From assembly GCA_028622995.1 (NCBI GenBank), contig JAJQJQ010000009.1, positions 124,001-188,000 on the forward strand: DNA of 64,000 nt, read 5' to 3'. This DNA comes from Panagrolaimus kolymaensis (taxonomy: Eukaryota; Nematoda; Chromadorea; Rhabditida; Panagrolaimidae). How positions within the stretch are numbered: the stretch's first letter is position 1; every line of letters starts with the position of its first letter. The translations under genes were made by a program, and so were the position numbers. Positions 1 through 12,226 of the stretch are shown one piece after another. The notes under the pieces are model-generated. The model made no database searches. It saw only the letters and a program-made list of their open reading frames with translations, and had not been told where the DNA came from.

Positions 1-564
1 TCTTATCAACTCAGAAAACATTCGAGCTTTGCGTTGCACGTGTAAAGCATTAATTTTTTTTTTGAAGAAAAAATAAGAGGAGCTTAAAAAAGTGATAACT
101 TTTATTTCTCAAAATATTTTCATTAGAAAAAAAGTTTAAAAAAATGGAAATATTTTTTTTTGCTTTTGGTTCTATTAAAAAGTGCTGTTAGAAATTCATG
201 GTTATTGTAATTTGCTGATGTGAGAATTTTTTTGCAAGATTATTGAATTTTTTCTTCTCATCTACAATTTTAAACTGAAGAAAATATTACCATTTTTTTC
301 TTGCTTCCCCCGCTTCTCAAAAACACTGCTTCCCGCATTTTTTTAAAAGTAAAATATCTGTTGGCGTCAATTTTTTCTTTTCAACCGTCCTTTGACTTTA
401 ATTTTGCTAAAAATAATTATTAATCCAAATTTTTTTTAAATCCTAAAAAATGAAAATAAATGTTTGCTTTCTGTTTTTTTTTATTTACGAGATTTATCTT
501 TATTGATTGGTTTTTGACCGGAAGCATCAGCAATCATCCTTTCATCGTCAGACGTGTTAGACAT
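1..564 (-). CDS. Candidate 5' end of a minus-strand gene running off the window
   Basis: An ATG at 564 opens a short reading frame (MSNTSDDERMIADASGQ..., rich in D, S and K). It either stops at 481 (27 residues) or splices at a GTAAAT donor at 488. The last bases of the window on this strand (about 1-50) are open in one frame and less AT-rich than their surroundings, ending ...RMFSELIR. A join through a CAAAG acceptor near position 27 would keep frame, but that acceptor is weak. The reading would be divergent from the transporter at 762. No family is recognised. It could also be a chance small ORF. Confidence 0.25.
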
Positions 565-654
565 CGCTTATGGATTATATTCTTTTTTTTTTTAAAAATT
601 GAAGAAAGAAAATCGAGAAAATAAACATATATTTATTATTTGATTGCTCATACT

Positions 655-665
655 TTGTTTTTCAG
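655..665 (+). promoter_or_regulatory. Splice acceptor upstream of the transporter start
   Basis: A ttgtttttcag tract ends at 665, 97 bases before the start codon at 762. It is either a spliced-leader acceptor, as is common in nematodes, or the end of an intron in the 5' untranslated region. The sequence alone cannot separate these. Confidence 0.4.
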
Positions 666-761
666 GAAAATTTATTTATTTTTATTTCAAAAAGCGATTT
701 TATCGCTTTACCTCCTGCGCCTTGGTGCTTCTGCATTATTAAAGCAGCAGAACGCACAAAA

Positions 762-3700
762 ATGACAGAAAATAAAGATCCAAATTCACCTAATTTAAAA
801 AATGATCGACCATCTGCAATTATACAAAATGGAAAAATTGATGGAGAATTACCCAAAGTTTTAGTTAGTGAACCTACTTCGCCCATTGATAGCCCACCTA
901 TGGCAAATGGAGTGGATGCCGCCAATGAACAGCAAACAAATGTTGGAACTCCTGCAAGAAAAGTTTCTGAAGGTAGATATTTTTATTTTGTCTCTGAAAT
1001 TTGGCTAATCAAATAGTTATTAGTAAATACCCATATCTCTTTATATTTACGTACCCTCATATTTTACTAACACAATATAGTTTTGAGGCACAATATATCT
1101 TTGATTTTCGCTTTGAGACAAGTCTTTTACCTCAAAAATTATTTGCTACCAAACACATTTTAAATATTTAAATTTGGATAAATTATTTTTAATTTCAGTT
1201 AGAAGCAATGCAAATGGAAGTCTTCATGCCACAGCTGTTGAAGATGGAGATAATGATTCATTTTATGGTAGCATGGTCGATGATACCCACATCATTCGTG
1301 ATGGAGATTTCGCCAGTGAATATTCAATGAATGAATATCCTCGTTAGTTTAAAACAATTTCCCCAAAAATAAATAAATTAACCTTTTTTTTATTTTAAGA
1401 TGATTTTGAAAAAACTGAAGCCATTATTGATGGACTTCCTGTTCCACCTGATGGAGGTTATGGTTGGGTCATAGTTATCGCTGCATTTCTTTCAAACTTT
1501 TTGGTTGATGGAGTTGCAAATGCTTTTGGCGCTTTTATGTCTAGTTTTGAATTGGAATTTCAATCATCCAAAGCTTCCACGTCCATTATTGGTTCATTAC
1601 TTATTGGTTCTTATTTGCTTTCGGGTAAATTAATTTTAATTTTCCAAATCGACTATATTCAAATATTATATTTTAGGTCCCGTTGCTGGAGGATTATTAA
1701 ATCGTTTTGATGCTAGAAAAGTAGTGATTGCGGGTTCTATTTTAAGTGCTGTGGCTTTTGCTGTATCAACATTTTCACCAAATATTTATGTATTTTATTT
1801 TTTCTATAGTTTCTTAGGTGGAATTGGATTTGGATTTATTTATTTACCTGCTATAGTCGTGGTGGGACAATATTTTGAATCCAAACGTGCTTTAGCTACT
1901 GGTATAGCTGTAGCTGGTTCAGGATTTGGTACATTTGTTATGCCATTTTTATGTCAACTTTCCATTGATCAATTTGGATGGAAAATTACTTTACATATGA
2001 TTGCAATTATGGTACTTGCATGTATATTATGTGGATTACTTTATAAACCTCTTCCTGAACCTCAATTTGATTTGGAAGCCCATAAACAAGATGCAATGGA
2101 AAGGCAACAAGCTTTATTAGCTGCTCTTAGTAGAGCTGAAGAAGATGAAAGTGAACATGGAAACAATCGACCCACATCTGGAATGTCTCACGATGAAGAT
2201 GGAAGTGGAAGTCCAACCAAAAGAACTGGAGTACGTTCTATCTCCACCGGGGATAGAGATGATGGAAAGGAGCCTTTGCTTGATTCAGAATTAATGCAAA
2301 GACTTCGTGAATGTGAAGAAGATACAGATGAAGAGAATGAAGCACCCACAACTCCAGCTCGACAACAATTATCCCCAATAAATGAAAATAAAGCTTTAAG
2401 CAAAAGTCGAGCGGGCTCTACTCATCACACCCATATCACAAATGCTCCAAGCGCTCGAGATACTCGAGTTCGAAAAAATACAATCACTAGTATGGGAAGT
2501 GAATTGACGATTGATTACAAACAAAGCAGGCCGAATTTAAATTTATCTGGTCAACTTTCTCGAATTTCTGCAAGAAGTTATGCTCAATCATTATCTAAAA
2601 TTAGTAATGCTCCAATGTCCCTCAAAGCCAGCGATTCTGTTTTGAGTGTGGCTCTCAGCGGTGTGGATCCCAAAGAATTTGCTCGACCACTCAGCCGTCA
2701 AGATATTTTCTATCAAGGTTCCATTAGAAATTTAAAGGAATTTGAAAAAGAAGGTTCCAACTTTAAAAATTATCGAGAATCTCAAATTTCGATTCCCGCA
2801 GCTGTGGTGGCTCAAAGCGTTTCAAAGATGTCCCAAACTGGAGATATCGCAGATTTATCAAGCCGAATGGGTGGAAGCCGATATAGTCGATTAACAGCCG
2901 GCCTTGGAGTTGAAGAAGAGGATGCTCTATTTTATGATGATAGCAAATGCAAATTTATTCCATTATCAATTCGAATGGCACTGAGCGAAATGATAGATTT
3001 TAAATTATTAAAAGATCATGTCATGATTTTATTATCCATTTCAAATATCTTAGGCATGCTTGGATTTTATATTCCTTTTGTTTATATAATTGATTTGGGA
3101 AAATCTCGTGATGCCACAGCTAGTCAAGCCACCTTACTTGTTTCTATTATTGGTATTACAAATACTTTTGGTCGTGTTCTATTTGGATGGGCTGCTGATC
3201 GTCGATGGGTGACGGCACTTGCAATCAATAATTTTTCTTTAATTTTTTGTGGTATTTTAACTGGATTAGTGCCTTTTGCTATCAATTATGCTATGCTTAC
3301 TGTTTATGCAGCATTATTTGGTTTTGTTGTTGGTAAGTTTTCCTGAAACGACAAAATAATTCTGTCTCACAGCAACCATATATAATTTTTTTTTCTTCAG
3401 CTGCTTACATTTGTTTAACTTCCATTGTTCTCAGTGATCTTCTTGGAGTAGAAAACTTAACAAATTCATTTGGTTTATGTGTTGTTAGTCGTGGTATTGC
3501 AGCTCTTTTGGGAACTCCCCTTGCTGGTATGCTACTATTTTTCTTTCTTTGATTTTTTTGGGAATATAAAAATATTATTTAGGTATCGTATTTACTTTTA
3601 CCAAATCTTATGATACTTGCTTTATTTTTGCTGGAGTTTTGATTACTCTTGCTGGCTTAATTTCATGCCTCATTCCTTGGGTTCATCGCCGCCAAAGGAG

Positions 3701-3981
3701 TCAAATGAAAAATGAAGGTAATTTTATTCTTCAAAAATTAAAATTAACATTTCTAAAATTTGCATTTTCTTAAAGGCGAATACATGAAAGAAGCAGATGC
3801 GGATGCCCAAAGTGGAAAATTATCTGTTTTAACTGAACGTTCTGAAGAAGAATATCAACGAACCATTCAAAGTTTAAAGCATCAACATGCATTAATGAAA
3901 GAGCTTGATGAAGCTCGTCGGCAAGTTATTGAACAACAACGCATCGATGAACTTAATGAAGAACATGAAAAACATAAATGA
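762..3981 (+). CDS. Monocarboxylate-transporter-like (SLC16/MFS) membrane protein
   Basis: Seven exons (762-972, 1199-1342, 1400-1624, 1677-3332, 3401-3526, 3583-3717, 3776-3981) give a 900-residue protein with consistent phases. The SLC16 signature PPDGGYGWV lies at about residues 134-142, just before TM1. Hydrophobic helices and glycine-rich MFS segments follow (GGIGFGFIYLPA, and ALATGIAVAGSGFGTFVMP). The second six-helix half begins near residue 630 (HVMILLSISNILGMLGFYIP), and GRVLFGWAADRR is the MFS loop motif. Known relatives carry lactate, pyruvate or similar small molecules across the plasma membrane; the substrate here is not known. The loop between TM6 and TM7 is about 300 residues of Ser/Glu-rich sequence, much longer than usual. 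The C-terminus is a charged, probably coiled-coil tail. AATAAA-like signals follow the stop. It is convergent with the Ly6-like gene. Confidence 0.93.
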
Positions 3982-4687
3982 AACCCTTTTATTTAAAAAA
4001 TAAATTTTAAATAAGTAATTTAAAAAATTTCATAAGATCTCAGAGAATATTAACTCTTTTATTTTAAATATATTTTTGTATCCGTTTTTAAAAATAGTCT
4101 TTTAAATTTATACTTTTCGTAAATTGATTGCATTTGTGTGGTAAAAAAACGGAGACTTCTTTTCTTTGTTTGTCTGTTTCCGCGGGTTTTAACAAAAAAT
4201 CTATTTACGCCTTTACTTTAATTTTAGTAATCCAAAAATTTTAATTATTATCCAACCTTGTCTTAAAATTATCTCTCTCACCTTTATTACCTTTTGATTA
4301 TTTCTCTTTCTTTTTTTCATATCGCTAAAAAAATTTTAAAGAGTTTACTTTACTTTGTTTTTTTTGTTGTCTTCCATCCAATCTAATTCTGTGCAATGGA
4401 GAAACTGCTTCTCCGATTTTTTTAAGTAATTTTTATACGGTGTGATTTTTATTTTTATTTGCTTATTATCATCCTTTTTCTTTTCGTGCTTAAGCATTCA
4501 TAGATATCAAAATAAATCTTTTAATTTTTTATTCAAAGTAATTCAATCTATTGCAATTTTTATAGAAAAACGCTCTTTTTGGAATCAGAAATTTTTAAAA
4601 GGAAAAAATGAGATCGAAACAAAAAAACACACTAAAAATTGAAAAAAAAACTTTTTGACTTTAAAATTATTCTTAAAAAACAGACGA
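3982..4687. other. Convergent intergenic region, 3' UTRs
   Basis: It lies between two converging genes. AATAAA-type signals around 3998-4015 suit the transporter. The rest is A/T-rich with no supported gene or RNA. Confidence 0.6.
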
Positions 4688-7600
4688 CTAAAACGCATTT
4701 TTGAGCATTAAATTTGTAAAAACTACAATAAACATAAGTTTTAATTTACATGTGAATAAATTGGATTCATTAAATGACGACCATGGATAATCATTACATA
4801 ATTGTCCCACGCATCGACATAATTCCAATGTTCTATTGCTTGATTGGGCTGATAAACGAGGAGGTAAAACTTTTCTTATTGGCATTGGTCCACAACTTGT
4901 ATCTAAAAACAGAATAAAGAAATATTTATTATTTTTGCAACCAAAAACTTTTTTTCCTTTAGTTTAAATCCAATTTCAATGATTGATCGATTACTTATTT
5001 TCCCCATCAGTATTTTTCATCGGTGGAAGTAAAAAATATTTTAAGAGACCAATCAAAAATTGAAACTTATTTTTAGTTTTGGATTTTTTGCTTTTTTCCG
5101 TTCCATGATTTTTTTTTTGTTGCTGACACACATAACTCGAGGAAATAAAAAGTGATAAATGCTTTCTCATTAAAAATATTTTGACAACAGCTTTAATTTT
5201 CTTTCTTTTTTTTGTTTTGTTGTTTAACGATCAATTGTTTTCGTAATATTTTTTTAAGGCTGACACTCAAAGTGTGAAAAATTGTGAAAAAATTAATAGC
5301 AGCGATTTATATTTTTATCCTTGCCAGAATCTAAACGTGAACTCATTTTTCAATTTGCCATAGTGTTTTTTTAGCCAAAAAACATTCAATGGAATTGCCG
5401 AAATTTTATTTTTTTGATGAACTACCATAAAAGTCTTTTCTTTGTTTGTTTTCCAAAAATAAAAAGGTACTTAAAATTACAAGCATTCATTTTATAAAAT
5501 AAAATAAAAAATCTTTTTATATTCTTTTTTACCCCAAAAATTGACAGAAACGGCGGCGGCATCGGCGCAAAGCTTTCGAAAGAAGCTTTTTTGCTCTTCT
5601 TCACCCATCTTCTTTCTTCTTTTTTTGTTGGTACTTCTCTAAATAAAAAATTGGCCCCATAAAAACTAGAATAAATTAGTAAAATCTCGAAATTGTGGTT
5701 CTTGTTGTCGTCGTCGGCAGGCAAAAACGTTGCTGTCCTTTTTCATGGTATAAAAAAAAATATGTATGTTAAAAAGCGGTTCCTAAAGGCGCTCTTATAG
5801 TTTTTTTGTTTTTGTTTCTCTATTCTTTAATGTTATACACTTAAGTGAATGAAAAATGAAGAGCGAGAAAGAATTTTTAGAGATAAAAAAGCGGCGCATA
5901 AAAATAAAAATGAAAAAAAATGTCAACAGTAATCTTGTTAAAATCATCATCCCAGAAAAGAAAGAAAAGCCATGTGAAAATAATTTTTGGATCAAAAGAA
6001 GCAGCAAAAAGCCAAAAAAAATTATTTATTTTGAAAGAAAAAAGAAAAACCCATGGATGAATGATAAAAAAAAAAGGTTTTTACTTTTTTAGCTTCCCTT
6101 TGTTTCATTTCCCAAATGTCAAAATAATTCTTTTTTTTTTTTTGCTGTATGACAAATATCTTTTATGAAAAAAAAATTTGTTGCAAGTGTTTTTGAAAAA
6201 TTTCTTTGTTTCTGTTATTTTTTTTGTTGGTTAAAACATAAAATTGAAAGAATGCCGGAATCAAAATTTTGGTATAAATTTGAGATGACTATAGAAAAAA
6301 AAATGGCCCAAAAAATGCGATGAATTCTCTGCGGATTTCAAAAAAAGAGCTCTTTTTTTCTGGGAGAGGGTTGTTGAATGTCAAATGTCAACAACGTCCT
6401 ACAAACAACCAAAAATATTCAATAAACATTGTCGTTGTTGTTGCATAACCATCCAAAAAAAGGAAGAGAAAGAGGAAAACAAGAAGAGAAGCCGATAAAT
6501 TAATTATGCACACATCATTCAAGCTTTTTTATGAAAATTGTTGGTTTTTATATAGAATATATTTTTTTGGAACAAAGTAAGTGAAAAAAAAAAATAAACG
6601 GAGCAGCTTTGAGCCAACATTAACCCATAAGTGCAGGTTCGAAAGAAATGCAAAACCCTGTGAAAGAAAAAAAACAAAGTGAAAAGGTATACTCATGGAA
6701 TTTATTCAAAATAAATATTTTTCTTATGTTTACTTTTTCTCCAAAATGACGATTATTTATTAAGAAAAAAAACCCGAAAATTTTTATTTCTTAATTTCAG
6801 TTTTTTTTGCTTTCGAATTATCTTTGTCCCTTTGTATTTTAAAACTTACCAACTACACTGGTTGATGGAGCTTCACCATATTTAAATACCGATGAAAAAC
6901 ATCCTCGAATAACATTATTTCCAATATGCTGGCCTATAAAACCATTAACCAATTTAAATTTGCTTTTAATTGAAATTCTTCAACGGTAAAAATAAAAGTG
7001 ATCCATTAAAAATTTTATGAATTTTGATTACTCATAGATCATTTTAGCGCGAAATCGCTTGCTTTTTTCTTTTTTGTTAAGACTCAGCATTTTTATGAAA
7101 GCAAAAAGTGAAAATAATGTTTCGCATTAAAATTGACGACGACAAGTCAACGAAGCAACAACAGCATATTTTAAAAATATTATAATAATCATATGTATAT
7201 TGCTGCTTTAGCTTTTTGGAAAATGACAAGTGTCTATTATTAAACGAACTTTAAACTATTTTTTTCTTCAAAGAAAAATTTGTTTGTTGTTGTTGAAATT
7301 AAAAGCCATATAATTTTTTCTTAGCAAAAAAAGCGGGAAAAATAAAAATTCTTTGTTTTGATTGTACGAAAATAAAAGAAGTTAGTTAGTTTTCATTTTA
7401 AAAAATTTTTTTGTCACATAAATTACTTTTCGACCAGAAAAAAAGTAGGAAAAAAACTATAAAAAAAGTTTTTTCTTTGTTCTTATTTTTTTGATCTATA
7501 AAAACAACACTTGATTAAAAAAGAGAAATCTAATTAAAATGGTCATTAAATTAAATTTATGTTATTTTTTATAAAAAGAAATCTTTTTTCTTACCAGCAA

Positions 7601-9050
7601 GTATCCTTGGCTCAATAACTGTTACACAAATTGAATGACTACACGGTGTACGACCGATAATAATTCCCGTAGGCATAGAATGGCAATGATCAGTAAAATT
7701 CATGGGGCGATAATAAATCTGAAACAACCAAAATAAAAATTTTTTTTACTTATTTTTGCTTTGATTTGTTTATTTTTTTTTGTTTTCAAGCATCGTTTAC
7801 CCCTGTTTTGAAGCTATTTGTTAAAAAACTTTTTTCTATTTTTCCTGTAAAAAATTTGTAATTTAAGCTACTCTCTCACCAAATGAAAGAAAAAAAGTGG
7901 ACTACAGCTGTTCAAAAAATTTTTTAAAACTTTAATCGTCGTCGTTGCATATGCGCCGTTGTTGTTGTGTCCTCTTCTCGTCTCATCATCATCACAAGCA
8001 TCCCCAAACATACAACTCTTTTTTTTTTTTTTGCTTTTGGTTCCCTAAAAGCAAGTCAAAACTATTTTTCCCATCCAAAAAGCTATGTTATAGAAAATTA
8101 TAACTTGAAAAAAAAATATAGAGAGAAACAAATTTGCAGCAACACTAAAACATATTTTTCTTTTTAAATCAGTAAAAATTTTGAACAAAAAAAATTCATA
8201 ATCAAATTTAGTTATTTTGTTTTGTTTTTGTTTAAATAATAATAGCATTTGTTTCAAGATTATATTTTCTTCAAAAGATAAGTTTGCTGAAAGACGCCAA
8301 TTTACAAACTACTTTAATTTTTTTTTGTTGCCAAAAAAAATGATGATGAGCAGCGGCAAACAAATCCAAAAAACTTTTTAGCTCCACAAAAAAACGAAAA
8401 AGACGCGCATATGCGTATTTAAAAGAGGGCATTTTGTAAATCAAATTTGCCCCAAAAGAAATTGTTATTATATTTTTTCCTTTTACATCTTGCCGTCGCT
8501 CGCTGCCAAAGGGAAATCCTGATTTACAAAAAAAAAACTAATAAAAGTTTTTTTAAAAGCTTGCAACTGTTTTTTCGTTGGTTTGGTAGCCGACGACTTA
8601 ATACTAAAATAATAAAAGTAAGCCCTGAATGATATAATAACTTTTATAAATTCAATGAAGCTTCAGCAGTAGGATAATTGCCTCAATTGTTCTTAGACAA
8701 AAAAATAAAATAAAAAACTTTTGTGTGCGCAAATAAAAATTGAGTAAGCTTCAACACGCAATAAAGTAATTTAGGTTACTTTGTCATATAATGATTACTT
8801 TCTTTAATATATTTTTTTAATTTTCTTTGGCTTACCTGCTCTAAAGTCGACCAATAAGTTTCAAAGTCTTCTGACATACAACTAAAGCAATAGCGACCGC
8901 TTAAACTAAAAAAATGAAGAAAAAAATGAAAATTACTGGGAAATAAAAAAATAGCAACCTCAATTGTTCTGAAGAACTTTGTCGAACTGTAGTATACCCA
9001 AAAACACCGGTAATCACCGATATTAAAATGAAAAAAATTTTTGTTAGCAT
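4688..9050 (-). CDS. Ly6/uPAR-type three-finger GPI-anchored protein
   Basis: Five small exons on the minus strand (9050-8959, 8905-8836, 7718-7595, 6933-6850, 4902-4688) join in phase to 194 residues. The N-terminus [18 protein letters not shown] is a signal peptide. Ten extracellular cysteines follow, starting with RYCFSC and ending with [11 protein letters not shown]. The last matches the Ly6/uPAR ending CxC...LCN, in which the final Asn follows the last Cys. The C-terminus [18 protein letters not shown] is hydrophobic, as expected for a GPI-attachment signal. Family members sit on the outer membrane face, often modulating channels or receptors; the nematode odr-2/hot proteins are related. 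The partner is unknown. Introns reach 1.95 kb. The second exon could start at 8905 or 8899, differing by two codons. It is convergent with the transporter. Confidence 0.82.
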
Positions 9051-10378
9051 TCATGAATAAAAAGAAATAATGAAATAATTTTTTTCTAACAGCATCAATA
9101 ACAAAATTAAAAAAATAAGAGGAAAACAGAAATTAATAAAAATAAAAAAAGTTAATAAAAAGTGTCCAACAAACAAGCGTTAGTCCAACTTTCAATAATT
9201 AAACCAAAAATTTACTCATTTTTTTCACTTAAAAAATTTTATTCAAAAAAAATCACTTTTTTGAAGAAATAAGAAAAAAATGGTTGACACACTGGACTTA
9301 AATTCCTGACGAAAGAATAACAGCAAGCGACAAAATGAAGAGAAAAACCAACACAGGCAACAGCGAGCTTGCTTTTCAAAAAAATAGCCTCCATCGGCTG
9401 CTTGCTTCCAAGTGAAAAGAAGAAAAAAAAGCTCCGCCTTTAATTTTTAAAAAATTCGACAAATATTTTGCATGTTTTGTTTTTTTTGTTCAAAATGATA
9501 AAACCCTTAAACAAAATTTGTAAATTATATTGTAACATTTTGCGGGAACTTAGTTTAAGTTAAAAAAGGAAAGTAAAATAAAAAAACATATCCCAGTAAA
9601 ATGACACAGAATTATAACTTGATGAGGAAATTAGAGGTAAAAACCATTCTAACTTTATGGAAGATACATTTTTTATATTCGGAGATTACTGTTTTTTTTT
9701 CTTTGAAAAAATATACATCAGACATATTTAAAAAAAAAAAATCATCTTGAAACTGCTTTTTGGATAAGGAAAAAATTTAACATCAAACTTTCGGACGATT
9801 CAAGGAAAAAGCAAAAGCAAAAAAAATTGAAAGGTGCTATGAAAGATTTTTGATGTGGTTTTTGTTTGTCGATAAATAAGGGAAAAAATGACACCTTTTT
9901 TTATCATTACCAAATGCATGCTCTCTTTATTATTTGGATAAGGTTGAAGTTAAATTAACACATTTTCTTGATTTTACAATCTATCGATTGCGATCAAAAT
10001 ATATTTGTTTAAGCCCCAATTTGTGAATAATGGTTGTTAAGTATGATTAATTTTTATTTTAGCGGAGAAAAAAATATTTGGGCGTTGGTTTAGAAATTTT
10101 GAAAACAAGCGTTTGAAAGGTTAAAAACCAAACGATGGCAACAAAAATAAAAGCTGTCTGTCTGGCTTTTGATGTTATCCATTTTTTCTATATTTTTATT
10201 TTACGAAATTAGTCTATTCATTTTATTTTTTTGCCGCGAGTATTTTACCTTTTTCATTTCTAAAGCTAAAAGCTCTCTAAAAAATAAAAATTATTTTTTT
10301 AGTAGAAGATCCTTGACGTGATACTGTACTCATCAAAAATATTTCAAATAAACTTTATAAAATTTTTTTTAGGCAGGA
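9051..10378. other. Divergent promoter region with a probable trans-splice acceptor
   Basis: The region separates the Ly6-like gene (-) from the innexin (+), so both promoters should lie here. It is A/T-rich and no gene is seen. A TTTTTTTTAG tract ends at 10372, six bases before the innexin ATG, which is the typical position of a spliced-leader acceptor. Confidence 0.55.
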
Positions 10379-12022
10379 ATGATTTCCACTGCTATTAAAA
10401 CTATTGGGAGCGTTAAACCCGACTACGATGACGACTGCATCGATCGCCTGAATTATGCGTACACCAGTGGATTTTTCATTTTATTAATCTTAATTCTTGG
10501 AATGAAGCAATATGTTGGTGAACCAATTCAATGTTGGCTTCCGGGCGAATACAAACAAAATTGGGAACGGTACATAGAAAATTATTGTAAGTCCAATTCA
10601 TACTTTTTTTCTTTTTTGGCAAAACAAAAGTCGATGGTTTTCAGGTTTTGTCGAAAACACATATTTTTCAAGCTATGATAAAGATCGATTCCCCAAAAGA
10701 GAATTAAGAGAAGGTCTGGAACTTCGATATTATCAATGGGTAAGTTAATAAACTAATTCCCATCCTCAAAAATTTGATTAAAATAAACTTTTTAGGTGCC
10801 TTTCTTCTTAACAGCTCAATTAATTTTATTTTTGTTTCCAAAAATGATTTGGTCTTCAATTTCATGGAAAAGTGGTTTAAATGTTCGATCCATTGTTGGA
10901 AAATTAAGTAATCAAGAAAAAACAAAAAAATTTACAACCAAATCCAAAAGTCTTGATGACCACACCCGCAGCGCTTTCCATTACATTCAAAACATTTTAA
11001 TTTACAACAAGGACAGACCAGATGGTTTTCGTGTTGGTGGTGGTTGCATGACTCACACATCTTATTTAACTCGAGCATATTTATTTTACAAATTATTAAA
11101 TTGTGCTAATGTTCTCGCACAATTATGGGCTATGAATCATTTTATTAATACTTCATACACATTTTGGGGATTTGGAGCTCTTAAAGATTTGGTTGAAAAA
11201 AAAGATTGGAAAGCAAGTGGCAATTTTCCAAGAGTAAGTTTTTGGTTGATTTGTTTTTCAAAAAGCAAACATAGTATATTTTAAGGTTACTTTTTGTGAT
11301 TATATGCGTCGTGAAGATGTTAACGGAAAACCCATGGCTTTTTCTGTCGAATGTGTCTTGGTAAGAATTTTAATTTTAACTTTGTTTTTGCAAAACTTTT
11401 GCTAAAATTTTTAAACTTTTGCTTTTTATTTTTTTTGTCTATAAAAACAAAAATTCTAATTTCTAAAAAAAATTTAAATAAAAGATCCATAAACCTTTCC
11501 GACACTTTTTAGATGTTGAATATGTTCAACGAAAAACTTTATATTATGTTATGGTTTTGGTTTACAATGTTATCGATTTGTAATTTGGCAAATCTCTTTT
11601 ATTGGATTATGGTTACTTATTTCCCCTGCTTTTCACGAAAATTTATTAAACTCCAACTCAATTTTTGTCATCAAGAATATACCAACAAAGAAGTTTCGAA
11701 ATTTATTGAAACTCGACTTTTCAAAGATGGAATGACAACGCTTCGTTTGATTGCTGCAAATGCTGGTCCATTGGCAACTTGTGATATCGTTGGAATGCTT
11801 TTTAAAGATTTTAAGAAAGATGAAGAAAAAATGCGAGAAAAAATCAAACTTCTTCTTTCACCTGAAATCGACGAAAAGCTTCAACCTCACAAGGAAGAAA
11901 AGAAGGGCCACAATTTTTTTGCCACCCATCACCCTAAAGGCCCAATCGAAGAAGAAAAGCTTCAAAAAAATGGAGTACAAAGCATTTATCCGTCGGCTTC
12001 ACTTAAAGACCTTGAAAATTAA
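10379..12022 (+). CDS. Innexin (gap-junction channel subunit)
   Basis: Five exons (10379-10586, 10645-10739, 10796-11233, 11286-11360, 11513-12022) give 441 residues, the usual innexin length. TM1 is followed by YVGEPIQCWLP, the innexin start of extracellular loop 1, whose second cysteine is in the ENYC motif across the first intron. The signature YYQWVP lies at about residues 98-103, before TM2. The second loop has FPRVTFCDY and ECVL (cysteines near 251 and 270) before FNEKLYIMLWFW, the start of TM4. Innexins form hexameric or octameric hemichannels that dock to couple neighbouring cells. The cytoplasmic tail of about 120 residues is Lys/Glu-rich. The paralogue cannot be assigned. It ends 205 bp from the convergent potassium-channel gene. 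Confidence 0.96.
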
Positions 12023-12226
12023 AATGTTCATTAATGCGATACAAAAATATTTTTGCTAAATATTTTCAACGATGTTTTTTTTTTACTTCAAACTTTTTCT
12101 GAATAACTTTTGTGAATCTTTTATTTTGTTATTTTATCTAATATAATTTTGGCTTTAAAATACACTTTTTTGTTCGAACATAAATATTTTTAAAATTCTA
12201 ACATTTATTTTGAAAACAAAATTTAT

